A stretch of DNA of 64,000 bases from Alviniconcha marisindica (GCA_018857735.1 JABMCL010002869.1:63501-127500), one strand, 5' to 3'. Shown: positions 39,167-49,567, counted from the stretch's first letter. Numbers and translations: made by a program. Notes: generated from the letters alone by a model not told the origin.

Positions 39167-41470
39167 GTACATCAGGGCAATACCTGCTAGTTTTAACTGT
39201 TATACTGACCAGCTGTGTGACATTGTAGATCATGTACATGCTGTACAATATCATGGCAACATGGGAAAATGACAGTACCACATCACTGGCTAGGAAAGCT
39301 GCAACACACACACACACACACATAATAATATGTATACAAACACATAATTATGAATTTATCACAAAGTAAGTAAACATGGCGCTTAATAATAATATCCACA
39401 GAAATCATAAGGCTTATTAGGGATGGGAATTATCACACACACACACACACGTGTGCACACACAATATATATAGATAGATAGATATATACAAACACACACA
39501 CACACATAATTATCTTACACACACCAGAAGGGGTTGACTTTGAGTCAACCTGGCTTTTTTGTCAATTTGATATTGATGTATGCTTTTATAGTACTCATAC
39601 TTTTTTGATTGTCAAGCGGATTTTGATGTTGATAATGCACAGCACTGCGAGCTTGTAAATGTTTACAGGGTATAGCGCTATATTAGTATATAAGAGTCAT
39701 TATTATTATTATTATTATTACTATTTAGTATAATTTACTTAACCTTTTAATTACAGTGACTTCCACCTGCCAGTGTTCAAACCAACACACATTCTCTTAA
39801 GGCCCCTCTGCCTTACCTAGATCAAACTCTTGTATCATGTATACACTGTGCCCCCTCACTATTTTCCTCCTCTTTTCTGGTAAAGAGCAAACCAATATGG
39901 CTGCTCCCCAAGGAACTCAAATTTAAGGTAAAAAAATACTTGTTGCATAAATTAAATATTTCTATGAGCTTAACTATACAGAAATATACATTACATTTTC
40001 TGTTTTCATTTTCAGGCCAACTTACCTCTTTGCTTGGTCACTGGTGTCCCCTTTAAAGAAGATAAGCTCTAACATAACAAAATAACATTTTCACCTTCAA
40101 AAGGTCACCAGTTTATGTAACACCTGCATACAAATCAAAAAACAAACACCATAGCAATTCACATAATTCATTCATCTTTATGATATTACAAATACTGGTA
40201 TTGACCAATAACTGACTATCGTCATGACTCACGAAGTTACCTTGCCACTGATGTGAACGCCATGGGACGTTGAAACCTCGGCTGATCTCAAAGTCAGTGC
40301 CGATGGCAGCCATGTCCAGAGCCCGCAGCAAGAGGGCTGAGGAGGCTGTGATCTGCACACAATGATTCATTAGTGATTCATTGCAGCTGAACTTTAAATG
40401 TACAATTGACAAAAGAACAAACATCTGTTACTGTGTTAATATGACAGCACAAGATGAGATATAATCATATATCAAACTTTTTTGATGCAGCTTTTTCTCC
40501 TCACAGTCAGAAAACTGACTTTATTTTACATAATTTCATAAATTACATGAAAACAATAAAAAGTTAGAAACACCTTTCTTATCTACGTCTGTCTGATCAA
40601 TGAGCAACATATATATATATATGATACATATGCATGTATAAATAACTTATTAAGTTACTATAAGGTAATCAAGTCTGTTTATAAATAGTTTTTTTTTTCC
40701 CCATGAGCCTAATAATTTATACATGTACAAAGACAGATTATGTCAATTATATTTGTTTACTGAGTACCATGTCACATGTGAGCATATTCATGTGGTGAGG
40801 GGACATACTACTGAGCTTTGCAATGGAATGTCTAGTACTAGACTAGTACTGTAGTTAGTAGTACATGACACATACATATATATATATATAATATATAATA
40901 TGAAATTGAAAATAATCGATTCATATATTAGGTCAACCCTCAACAACGAAGTTCTGTGACTGCATAAGTAGGAGGGAAATTGAAAATAGTCATTACATGA
41001 GCAATCTGTTCAGAACAGTGAGTGCCTCCACAAAAAGGGTAGCACAAAAAGAGAAGAAACTCCGCTTGTAGTTGTACCACGCAAGTGAAACGAACAATCA
41101 GCTATGTACAGCAAGAAGAAGAAAACAAAGGCGTGACCATTTCTGTGAGACTACACAGCATTAGAGGGGTGTGGGAGTAAGGTGGTACTGAAGAAGAAGT
41201 AAGTGTTGTGTATGAGACTAATCTGCCTCATGCACTGAGATGAATGTGGCGTGTAATTGCAGCACAATAATCAAAACGTCTCCAATCGCTTCAGTACAAT
41301 ATTATATTATTCAAGTTTGACAGCTGAAACAGCAGAAGCTTCAATAGTACTGTGTTACGCAAACGTTAGTGTTACCGTCACATGCATAATGAACTTACCA
41401 CGACATAGATAAAGCCGACGAAAGACGCGGTTCTCAAATACCAGCAGAGAAACCGCCTGAGCAACGCCAT
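36800..41470 (-). CDS. Four-transmembrane-helix protein of unrecognised family
   Basis: Exons in transcript order: 41470-41399, 40352-40241, 39298-39210, 37820-37704, 37222-37166, 36904-36800. All join in phase and yield 183 residues ending KKYVHSYA. The exon 3 donor was set at GTCAGT because the more obvious downstream GTATTG breaks the frame. Four hydrophobic segments are visible: about 7-33 (YLRTASFVGFIYVV), 62-90 (FLASDVVLSFSHVAMILYSM), 100-126 (YWFIMYTFTEFCFSIFEFSF) and 130-155 (REFVVFIWLWWLMRTAMNVL). A charged, acidic C-terminal tail with EMEDEMALELRHSDKK follows. There is no cleavable signal peptide. The layout recalls small tetraspan proteins such as LAPTM or insect DUF4728/pasiflora proteins, but I see no diagnostic motif and name no function. 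The start codon sits in CAAAATGGCG, a YY1-like context. Confidence 0.85.
36965..37168 (-). repeat. Two-copy duplication of a 5' splice junction
   Basis: Two 102-bp copies (37067-37168 and 36965-37066) share TACACAAATTAACC and TTTTAGGATCACTGGTAGCT. The first begins at the donor of exon 5 (AAT|GTAAGT); the second begins with AAT|GTAACT. The duplicated unit therefore includes the last exonic bases and the donor of the four-helix protein gene. Confidence 0.85.
37500..37570. repeat. Short tandem duplication in intron
   Basis: AAACATTACTCATTTGCTGTGAGCATGTT occurs twice, about 55 bp apart, with (CCA)n between. It lies in intron 4 of the four-helix protein gene. Confidence 0.6.
38850..38938. repeat. 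(CA)n microsatellite
   Basis: Uninterrupted CA tract of about 88 bp. Confidence 0.97.
39107..39163. repeat. (CA)n microsatellite
   Basis: CA tract of about 56 bp, ending 47 bp from the exon 3 donor of the four-helix protein gene. Confidence 0.97.
39362..39432 (-). repeat. SINE 3' end fragment
   Basis: AAGTAAGTAAACATGGCGCTTAATAATAATATCCACAGAAATCATAAGGCTTATTAGGGATGGG is the reverse complement of the 'GTGGACGTTAAGCACCATGTTTACTTACT' SINE tail, with a small expansion inside. Confidence 0.8.
39655..39722 (+). repeat. Retroposon tail with (ATT)n
   Basis: TACAGGGTATAGCGCTATATTAG is followed shortly by a (TTA)n/(ATT)n run. The GCGCTAT-(ATT)n ending also occurs in related form near 54822 and 55160, indicating a repeat family that ends in this trinucleotide. 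Confidence 0.5.
40353..41398. other. Intron 1 of the four-helix protein gene, no feature seen
   Basis: AT-rich intron with two short (TA)n tracts (near 40610 and 40876). No exon, SINE head or longer repeat was recognised. Confidence 0.5.
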
Positions 41471-42060
41471 TTTGACTGAGAGGGCTGCCTCGTTCGCACC
41501 TGTTTTGACCTAGTTTTTCTTCCGGGTGACCAGTCATTATTTTAGAAGGTTTGGAATTTCAAAATACATTTGTTATTACTCATACAGACTCATATATTTT
41601 ACATATATATTTCATCTTAAGTACACTTGCAAAAGAAGTTATGAAACTGGTAGTTTTTACGACAGTTATAAAAGTTTTTCTTTTTCCCACTTAGATCAAA
41701 TCCGTTGTGCCTCCCTCAGGTGCAATTTTTTTTACAAGGGAAGTAATCGTGTATGTCTTGGCCGTAAAATAATTACTACCTATAGCGTCCCTTTGATATT
41801 TCAACTTCACAGCGGCCTGAGGCACAGGAGGAGGTTGGAGTGGAGGGGGGGGGGGGGGGGGGGGGAAGGGGGACCAGAGCTCGAAACACGGATAACCAGT
41901 CTTAGCTCCGAAACACGGATAAATAATTCCTGTAAATGATATAAACCACCGACAGACCCCCAGTTATAAATGTTTCCATCCCCACCCCCGACTCCCACTA
42001 AAATAACACTGACTGAACTCCGACTGACCAATGACTTTGTCGCTGAGAATCGGCGGCGAC
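41471..42060. other. 5' flank of the four-helix protein gene, with poly-G tract
   Basis: Sequence upstream of the minus-strand start at 41470. A run of more than 20 G at about 41844-41864 and a duplicated CGAAACACGGATAA segment (near 41882 and 41909) are present. No gene was identified. Confidence 0.5.
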
Positions 42061-42061
42061 C

Positions 42062-42243
42062 AAAATGAGGATGATGATGATGAGGTGATGCTTAATGTCC
42101 TCAGATGTCAGTTGACATATTAGGGACAAGTTGTGACCAATGCCGAAGCACGGTGCAATAATTCTTTACGTCCACGGAAACCAGAAGGTTCGTTAGGACG
42201 GACAGCGCTCAGGACGGCCACCTCAACTCTCACACAGCTCCTG
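42062..42243 (-). repeat. Non-autonomous retroelement with LINE-like 3' end and (ATC)n tail
   Basis: On the minus strand it runs from a CAGGAGCTGTGTGAGAGTTG-like start, through CTTTACGTCCACGG (reverse complement CCGTGGACGTAAAG) and CTTGTCCCTAATATGTCA, to GAGGACATTAAGCATCACC with a short (ATC)n run. It is the same element as the one at 57540-57725, which has a clear target-site duplication. Confidence 0.8.
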
Positions 42244-42269
42244 AAAAATGACTATGAAACCCAAAATGA

Positions 42270-43045
42270 TCATCCAGCCTGACTCTATATAGGCTTATCT
42301 TGCGACTGACAACTAAACGGATCACGTGATCAGGCCCGCAGAAAAACTAGGGAGCACATCACGCGGCACGGCTTTACTGATACAGTTACAGTTTATGCCA
42401 GTCGCGGCCTCATGCAGGCCACAGCGGCGGAGCGGCTCGGTCGAGGTGGCCGTCCTGATAAGCCTAAGGTTTGTGTGGACGTAAAGCAACACTCAACCAA
42501 GCACCGAACCACTCAAGTCAGCGGCCGCCACTGAGTCAGTCCAGCCTGACTCTAGGGGCTTATCTTGGCTCAGTGACAACTAAACGCCGGGATCACGCGA
42601 TCAGGCCTGCAGCTAAACTAGGGAGCACATCACGCACGGCTTTACTGATAGTCAAGACACGGCAATAATCTTAAGTTATTTATGCCGGCCAGTCGCGGCA
42701 TGCCGGCCGCAGCGGAGCGACTCAGGAGCTGTGTGAAAGTCAGTCGAGGTGGTCGTCCTGGGCTCCCGTCCCTAATAAGCCTAAGGTTTCTGTGGACGTA
42801 AAGCAACACTCAAAAAGCACCGTACCACTCAAGTCAGCGGCCGCCACTGACTGAGTCAGTCGCAGCGGCACTGATCAGCCGTGTCCCGACCAGAGTAGTG
42901 TTCCTACAGCTCGCTCCATAGCTCGACCATGGCTCGCTCGATCGGAGCTGAGGAGCTGTGTGAAAGTCAGTCGAGGTGGCCGTCCTGGGCTCCCGTCCCT
43001 AATATGCCTACGGTTTCTGTGGACGTAAAGCAACAGGCTGAACAA
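42270..43045 (+). repeat. GC-rich tandem repeat, about 260-350 bp units
   Basis: Two and a half units share CAGCCTGACTCTA, GGCTTATCTTG, CTAGGGAGCACATCACGC, CACGGCTTTACTGATA, GTCGCGGC and GTGGACGTAAAGCAACACTCAA segments. They contain the SINE-tail-like module TCGAGGTGGCCGTCCTG...GTGGACGTAAAGCAACA. An open frame of 108 codons at 42929-43255 overlaps the last unit and shows no domain that I recognise. Confidence 0.75.
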
Positions 43046-43254
43046 CAGTCTGTTTCAAGTCCGGCTCAATCAGTACCGCCGAGCGGCAGCCACACGGCCG
43101 CGGCAACGGCGACATCGATCGGCCGGGAACGGAGTTGGCCGGCCACAGAGACCGCGGCATTGACACGATCTGTTAGGGACTTTGCTGTTCCATCACTGAG
43201 TGGGCATCGATCCGGATCAGTGACGGCGGTATGCCGCGAGGAAGGCCAGTGGTG

Positions 43255-43360
43255 AGTTGCTGTCAGTCTGTCAGTGCAGCCCGATGGCAAAGTGGGGGAA
43301 ACTTGAGCAGCGCTTATGGGCTTTTCCGGGCGCATAGCCGGATGGCATGTTGAGTAAGTA
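43255..43360 (+). pseudogene. 3' remnant of RNase H-bearing retroelement
   Basis: GGGGGAAACTTGAGCAGCGCTTATGGGCTTTTCCGGGCGCATAG encodes the same ending (GKL...WAFP.A stop) as the larger fragment at 61500-61977. It runs directly into TTGAGTAAGTAAGTAAACATGGTGCTTAAAG, the reverse-oriented SINE-tail sequence. Confidence 0.55.
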
Positions 43361-43559
43361 AGTAAACATGGTGCTTAAAGGGCCTAGAAAGGCAGATTTG
43401 GGGAACAAAATCGTTCCAAATCGTTTCAAAACAACATATGGGTCCGTACTAACGTTCGAAGAGAAGAAACAGTCTATTACTCACTTGTTTAAAACTTTTT
43501 CAGGGCTTCGATTAGGTTGTAAGGCGTTTATTTTGGCAAAAAGGTCGGAAAATACGGTC

Positions 43560-43751
43560 AACTGAACGTTTCAAAACCAGCGCCATTTTGAATGCGAGAT
43601 TCCGCGAGAGCTATTTTACTGAAGCTAAAGGTCAACGGTCGAGCAGTGACGTCACAAACAGGCAAGCAACTGAACGTGGAAGTCGGATCTGTGTGAGTGT
43701 CCACTGACAGGGCAACCGACTCGGAAAAAAATCCAGTTCGAATCTCCAGCG
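43560..43751 (+). promoter_or_regulatory. Candidate promoter with CRE palindrome and YY1-like site
   Basis: CpG-containing stretch with GCGCCATTTTG (YY1-like, reverse, about 43580) and the perfect CRE palindrome TGACGTCA at about 43646-43653. It lies directly upstream of a short ATG exon encoding a signal peptide. Motif matches alone are weak; the combination with the exon is what makes it worth listing. Confidence 0.4.
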
Positions 43752-43824
43752 ATGAAGCTCCTTTTCAGTAGCTGGGCCTTCGTTTATTCCCTCTTGTTAT
43801 TTCATCTTTCTCCAGCCTTGTTAG
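43752..43824 (+). CDS. Candidate first coding exon: signal peptide of a secreted or membrane protein
   Basis: ATG at 43752 opens 24 codons plus one base before a donor TTAG|GTGCGT. The peptide starts MKLLFSSWAFVYSLLLF and continues HLSPALL, with a short basic n-region, a hydrophobic core of about 15 residues and a small-residue c-region: a textbook eukaryotic signal peptide. The likely cleavage lies near the exon end. No downstream exon could be identified in the remaining 20 kb, so the gene identity is unknown and the intron would be long. It is partial by nature. It could be chance, but the combination of signal peptide, donor and promoter motifs is suggestive. Confidence 0.4.
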
Positions 43825-45030
43825 GTGCGTGGCGTTTCGGTCTTTTTCATTGTCTTAACTCTAGCTTTCACAACAGGCTAGACCTCATCAGGGAGCCTGC
43901 CTTTTACTGAGTGTTTTCTTTTCTTTTCCCAGTTTAGTCTTGTTTGTTTCATCATATATATGCAATGATGAAAAAGGTTTGTTCGTTCTAGTTCAATAGA
44001 CTAGCGATTTCGTGGCCTCCCTGGGTTAGGGTTTGGGGTTGGGCTAGTTGCCGGTTCTTGCCATTCACTGTTTTTTTCTTTCTCTTGGCTTGCCCTTTTG
44101 TTTCTCGAGTTATATTGCTCATTAACGATGTACGAGTGAGGGGAGTAGTCTCAATGTTTAACGAGACCGCTTATTCTTTCTTTGTGAGCGTTCGTGAGCG
44201 TCTGTTGTCCTGCCGCCGTGCTGTTGTCGGCTGAATGGATTAATTGTATCGTGTACGCGGATTACGTATCCAGCCTTTGTCCCGTTGCTCGCTGACATTT
44301 CTTGCCTCCTCTTTCTTTTTAGAAAGTGTTGTTGTTTTGTTTTTCTCTCTTTTCCTCTTCTTTTCCACCATGCGTTCTTTCTTTTTTATATCTGGCTTGT
44401 TGGCCACTTCGTACCCGCTTGTTAGCTGCCTGATTAGGGCAGCCAGTTTGCATTTCTCTTTTCGTCTGCATTTGTTTACATCCCGATGCTTTGTCATCGG
44501 TAGTCCCGATAGCGATTTGCTTTATCAGTCTGCAGCCTTTGTTTTTCTAGATGGAAGCCAACAAATGTAGTCAATGTAGTCGTCCACTCATTTGTTGCAG
44601 ACAGTAGTCTATTAGACTTTGTGATTTGGTGGGGTTTTTTTTCTTCTACCTATTGTTTGCAGGTAGGCCACCGTTTGCGTTTTTGAGGTGGTTTCAGCTG
44701 TTTTGTTTCTTTCGTTTGGTGTCAGCTGTTTGCTTGCCTGATTAGGGTAGCCATTTTTCGTTTGCCACCAACATTTGTGGTTTGGTCTTTCTTTCTTTGC
44801 CACAAAAAAAAGAAGAAGAAGAAAGAGCAGACCACAAATGCCTATTTGTGGTCTGTTCTTTCTTCTTTCTTTTTTTGCCTCCAGGCATCGTCCCGGCCTA
44901 CCCTTCTTCGTGTGCATTGATGATGCTAGCTACGTCATGAGAAGGCTGTGTGTTGCTTTCAGTTCTGTCCGCCGAGCAGCTACTGTGACACTCCAAACTT
45001 CGATTTCCAAAAACAACAACAACAACAAAC
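43825..45030. other. No supported gene; T-rich and CA-flanked region
   Basis: T-rich sequence on the plus strand. A segment (TTCTTT)n-like near 44800-44875 forms an imperfect inverted repeat around AGACCACAAATG/CATTTGTGGTCT. A related TTGCAGACTATAGTCTTTTAGACT segment recurs near 44595 and 55399, suggesting an uncharacterised interspersed repeat. Open frames here have no recognisable domain. Confidence 0.4.
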
Positions 45031-45034
45031 ACAA

Positions 45035-45303
<269 letters not shown>

Positions 45304-45412
45304 AAACAAAAACAAAACTACTTCCTAATACCTCATCTTCGCATGTATGCATGTACAGGACAAAATTCCGTAATACAAACGAGACCCCGCGAAAACGTGT
45401 CCGCCACCCCCT

Positions 45413-45413
<1 letters not shown>

Positions 45414-45452
<39 letters not shown>
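45414..45452. repeat. (CA)n microsatellite
   Basis: CA tract of about 38 bp followed by CT/CCCTCC-rich sequence. Confidence 0.95.
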
Positions 45453-45458
<6 letters not shown>

Positions 45459-45659
45459 CCTCTCCCCCTCCCCCTTCCCCTTCCCACGCACACACACGAA
45501 ACCCATACAAATCAGTGCTTAACCTACTGGTTCAGAGGGCTGACAGTCATGCCCTGTTGGTTTAGTCGCCAGGAAGTGGCGAGAAAATACAAGTTATATC
45601 AGTCGAACCCCATTCAGTGACGTCAGACCTCAGGAGCTGTGTGAGAGTCGAGGTGGCAG

Positions 45660-46720
45660 TCCTGGGCTCCTTTTACTACTACTTGGTTCTTAATGTCCTC
45701 GGATGTCAGATGACATATTAGGGACAAGATATACGAAGCTCTTAATCATCTAAAGTTAATATAATCCGTTTGGCTGTAGAATGAATTACTATTACATAAA
45801 ATTTCTTACTTTGAATCTATGATATATTTACTCGGGTCTAGTGGTTCTTTCGGGGATGAGGTTAAAAACATATTTTACATATTTACATTATTTACAAGTC
45901 TGCTCGCTTTACGAACAGGTTAAAAATGTATATATTTACAGTTTGAGAGGTTAAAACATTGTCTGAAATAGAAACATGCAAACTGCAGTCATGGATACAT
46001 AATTCATTGAAAAAGTTAAGTCATTGTTAAGTTAGTGTTAAAAGCCCCAACTCCGTGCCGATAACGGTCGGGAGTGGGGTGGGGGTGGTGGGGTTGTTGA
46101 CGGGCGATCCGAGCACCCCCTTCACGTCCGGGGACAGGCCCGTACGGTTGGGGGGCGTGGTTCAGCGCCGACACACTGGGTTAAAGACAGGTTAAAAACA
46201 GTAGAGACAGGTTAAAAACATTGTGCACTGTGTAGATGGGGGCTCCCTCCGTCCCCGGGGGTCAACCCGGGTACTGGGGGAGCCCGGGACGTCGTAGGGC
46301 ATCCCGCACATTTACAGGTAGGCTGCCACCGGGCAGCTGTAGACGAGTTTGGCTGCGGCACGGAGCAGGCTCCAGCTCTGCTGGTGCCGCAGCGCCAGGC
46401 TTCGGACGCACAGTGGGAGTCCCAGACTGGTTAGACTACTGGTGACTGGTGCGAAGTGGGCCGAGCACTCTCTACAGTTAAATAAGATATGGTGGAAGGA
46501 TATCGCTCCTCCGCATACACAAGGCTTGGCTACAAACATGGTCCGCCAGCAGTCCACGCGTAGCCGGTACATAATTCGGGCGAGGTATGTGGGTACTCCG
46601 GGGAAGAAGACTCCGTCTCTGCTAGGAGGGGAGGCATCGAGCCACTCTTTGGCCGTGGCCTGGGCTCGAAAGTCTTCTTCCCGTTTCCTCCACACCCGTC
46701 GGGACAGTGGGCTCCTTGTC
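45660..46720 (-). mobile_element. 5'-truncated LINE: ORF2 C-terminus plus 3' UTR
   Basis: The minus-strand frame at about 46720-46312 encodes the C-terminal part of a retrotransposon polyprotein. It contains RRVWRKREEDF, SRDGVFFPGVPTYLARIMYR, LRVDCWRTMFV and a Cys/His cluster (CVCGG...FHHILFNC), ending CPVAAYL and a stop. About 600 bp of 3' UTR follow and end CTAATATGTCATCTGACATCCGAGGACATTAAGAAC at about 45720-45690. That 3' end is shared with the short elements at 42062-42243 and 57540-57725, which marks this LINE type as their likely retrotransposition partner. Reverse transcriptase itself is missing. Confidence 0.75.
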
Positions 46721-46985
46721 CATAACAGTCCTTATGGTCTCTATGGACGTAAAGCAACACTGAACTTAAAGTGACCTCAGAGCTCAGCGGCTGTGTGAGA
46801 GTCGAGGTGGCCGTTCTGGGCTCTTTGTCCATAACAGTCCTTATGGTCTCTATGGACGTAAAGCAACACTGAACTTAAAGTGACCTCAGAGCTCAGCGGC
46901 TGTGTGAGAGTCGAGGTGGCCGTTCTGGGCTCTTTGTCCATAACAGTCTGTACGCTCTCTGTGGGCGTAAAGCGACATTGAACTC
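46700..46985 (+). repeat. Tandem array of a 108-bp SINE/LINE-tail module
   Basis: Nearly three units of TTGTCCATAACAGTCCTTATGG, GTCTCTATGGACGTAAAGCA, ACACTGAACTTAAAGTGACC, TCAGAGCTCAGCGGCTGTGT and GAGAGTCGAGGTGGCCGTTC. The first two units are practically identical and the last has diverged. The module corresponds to the 3' part of the interspersed elements seen elsewhere in the window. Confidence 0.85.
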
Positions 46986-47188
46986 AAACTTGAACTCTCA
47001 GTGACCTTTGCCTGAAGGAAACTGTCTCAAAACAGGTTTTGTCTGATAGGGCCGGTCTTCCACCGACAAGTGTAACTAAGAGATCAAAATAAACAGTTAA
47101 AATCCATTACTTTTTCGTTTGTTTTGAAAATGCACAACTGGTTTTTATTTTTGATAGTTTACAATCCGATTTTCATCAGTGATGGTTG

Positions 47189-47505
47189 TAAGTAAGTAGA
47201 CATGGTGCTTAACGTCCACAGAAACAGTAAGACTTATTAGGGACGGGGAGAAGGGGGGCAAAAGGGGTAAGGAGGTGGGGGGTGAGGGAGATTATATACC
47301 TATCGCTACACTGAAACCACCAGAATGATTCCTGCATTAAGATGGGCAGTGATGAGAGCCATTTTAATGTTTCATTAATTCTGAGGAACAAAGTCACAAG
47401 ACGGTGTCCACAGACCCCATGTTTTGAAGAGAACGGAGAGCTGAAGTGGATTCGAACCGAGGTCCCTCTGTTTATCAGCCTAATGCCTTACCGCTAGGCC
47501 AAACC
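47189..47505 (-). mobile_element. Full-length tRNA-derived SINE
   Basis: On the minus strand the head is ATCGGTTTGGCCTAGCGGTAAGG (A box) with B box GGTTCGAATCC. The body follows, then GTCCCTAATAAGTCTTACTG and the tail GTGGACGTTAAGCACCATGTCTACTTACTT. It is flanked by the direct repeat GATGGTTG at 47181-47188 and 47506-47513. The same family occurs at 58548-58854. Confidence 0.85.
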
Positions 47506-48180
47506 GATGGTTGACGAGACTGGGTATATTTATAGTAAACACTGTCCAGCGTCACTTAGCTGCCTGACTACAGGCCTCGATTTAACTACAAGTGTATTTT
47601 AAACTACCATGTGCGTCTTCAACGTTTTCAACTGTAAATACTGTGTGTTCCGACTGTACATGTCGTGCAGCCCGCCGACATAACCTTGCAAGGTTTTTTA
47701 TCTGCAGCCCAGTTTTTAACTGTAAATAGTGGACGACGATTTTTTAACCGGACCCCTAGCTTGCTGCCCAGTTCTACGAGTGAATGCCCCAGTACAGCCA
47801 AGACGACCCAGCACCCTGACCCTAGTATTGACCCGCAGGTGGACCCATCTCATCTCTCCCCTCACCACTCATTCCCCCTTTGTTCCAGCGACCTCGTGTC
47901 CCGATCCAAATATTGATCCGCAAGTGGACCAAGCTTTCTTCGCTCCCCCATGATTTTAACTATGATATATCCAAGACAAGCTTACTTTATACATTGTCCC
48001 TAATATGCTTTTAGCATCTGAGGACATTAAACAAAAACAGAACGAACGAACGAACCAGCGTCACAACTGGCTAGAGGGTTACTGGCCGCGGCCTCTTGGG
48101 TGTTGTACAGTCCCAGGCGATGTGGGCACGCAACAGCTCTGTACCGTATTAGCCTAATGATTAGGAACGGGGAGGCAGAA
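47506..48180 (+). repeat. Retroelement 3' sequence with (AACG)n tail
   Basis: The end of this stretch reads TTGTCCCTAATATGCTTTTAGCATCTGAGGACATTAAACAAAAACAG followed by (AACG)n at about 48035-48050. The CTAATATG...ATCTGAGGACATTAA segment is the LINE-type 3' end also found at 45690-45720 and 57668-57700, here with a different simple-repeat tail. Sequence before it (47560-47960) has an open frame without a domain that I recognise. Confidence 0.6.
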
Positions 48181-48650
48181 TGTTCATCTCAAATTTCCCA
48201 CAGCTGCTGAGCTCTGCCAAAATTATATCAGGTCAAGTTTTATGTTACTTTACGTCCACAGAGACCACAAGGTTTATCATCAGGGACGGGGAGCCCAGGA
48301 CGGCCATCTCGACTTTCACACAGCTCCTGAGCTCTGCCAAATTTATATCAGGTCAAGTTCAATGTTACTTTACGTCCACAGAGACCATAAGGTTTATCAG
48401 GGACGGGGAGCCCAGGACGGCCACCTCGACTTTCACACAGCTCCTGAGCTCTGCCAAAATTATATCAGGTCAAGTTCAATGTTACTTTACGTCCACAGAG
48501 ACCATAAGGTTTATCAGGGACGGGGAGCCCAGGACGGCCACCTCGACTTTCACACAGCTCCTGAGCTCTGCCAAAATTATATCAGGTCAAGTTCAATGTT
48601 ACTTTACGTCCACAGAGACCATAAAAACTATCAGGGACGGGGAGTTCTTA
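48180..48650 (-). repeat. Four-unit tandem array (about 115 bp) of the SINE/LINE-tail module
   Basis: Repeated blocks of TTACTTTACGTCCACAGAGA, CCATAAGGTTTATCAGGGAC, GGGGAGCCCAGGACGGCCAC, CTCGACTTTCACACAGCTCC and TGAGCTCTGCCAAAATTATA. It is the reverse complement of the module at 46700-46985, with a different 30-bp linker. Internal units are almost identical. The 167-codon open frame across it is only repeat translation. Confidence 0.9.
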
Positions 48651-49271
48651 TTAGTACCCAAGCAGCATAGAATTTTAACTTGAATCATAACGTCCAAGCA
48701 CGCACGTAGCCTAAACACGAACCGCGTTCGGCTCGAGTTTAAAAACAAAAAGAAGAAGAAGAAAAAAGAAAGAAAGAAAAAAGAAGTTCCTTACCGATTC
48801 AAACGAGTTTGGTATTATTTGTGCAAAGTGGGCGTTTATAAAAGAAACGCCTGATATAATTTGAGTTGTCTGTTACAGACTTACTGCCATTTGAACACCA
48901 ACCGTTAACTGACAGTTTTTCGAGACCTATGGCGTAATAAATCATGGCAGTGGCTGACGGAAGGATGTCGTAAACCACTGCTTGGAGTGTGATCTCTGCT
49001 GTGTGCGACTCGGTCAGTGTCCTGTTATTCGTCGCTGCTGAGGGATACTATGTTTAGAAACTGAATATAAAATCAATAAGCGTTTCACAGCAAAATCGTC
49101 GATTTTGAAGTTTTTATTTTTCATCTCGTCCAGTACTGCTGTTAGTGAGCAAAACCTAGATTGGTTTGAGAAGGTTACACACAACAGTTCTTTCGACTCC
49201 CTTCCCACAGTCAAGCCTCGCTTTCCGGCACCCTTCCTTGTAAACCAGAAACAGTACAGCAAGTGTCACTG

Positions 49272-49303
49272 ACATATATATATATATATATATATATAGA
49301 TAG

Positions 49304-49367
<64 letters not shown>
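49272..49367. repeat. (TA)n followed by (GA)n microsatellite
   Basis: About 24 bp of TA, then about 60 bp of GA. Confidence 0.97.
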
Positions 49368-49370
<3 letters not shown>

Positions 49371-49491
49371 GGGGGAGACTGATGCGCCTAATATGCTCTT
49401 TACGAAGGAAGATAGGACTCTCCCTCCTTTTTAATATTTTTTTAAGGGTCTTTCAGATCCAATTATAACGCCTCAACAATTAATTGCTCTT

Positions 49492-49517
49492 CCCCCCCCC
49501 CCCCCCCCCCCCCCCCA
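49492..49517. repeat. Poly-C tract
   Basis: Run of about 25 C followed by (CA)n. Confidence 0.95.
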
Positions 49518-49567
49518 CAACACACACACACACTTTGACATATATATAGGTTGAAGTGTAGAAAAAC

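Larger units (their letters stand above)
37821..39209. other. Intron 3 of the four-helix protein gene with SINE tail and microsatellites
   Basis: This intron of about 1.4 kb contains a headless SINE tail (CCTGATATAACCACACAGGTTGACTGGACGTAAAACACCAATTTACTT, about 38165-38220, plus strand) and two (CA)n tracts at its left-strand end. No additional exon in phase was found. Confidence 0.6.

Noticed and set aside
39164..39209. Extension of four-helix gene exon 3 to the GTATTG donor
   Set aside because: It ends in phase 2 and the next exon then hits a stop within a few codons; the GTCAGT donor at 39209 keeps the frame.
42929..43255. 108-codon GC-rich open frame
   Set aside because: Most of it overlaps tandem repeat units or retroelement remnants; no recognisable domain and composition-driven lack of stops.
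48180..48683. 167-codon open frame
   Set aside because: It is made of tandem copies of a retroelement-tail module; no domain and no splice or start support.
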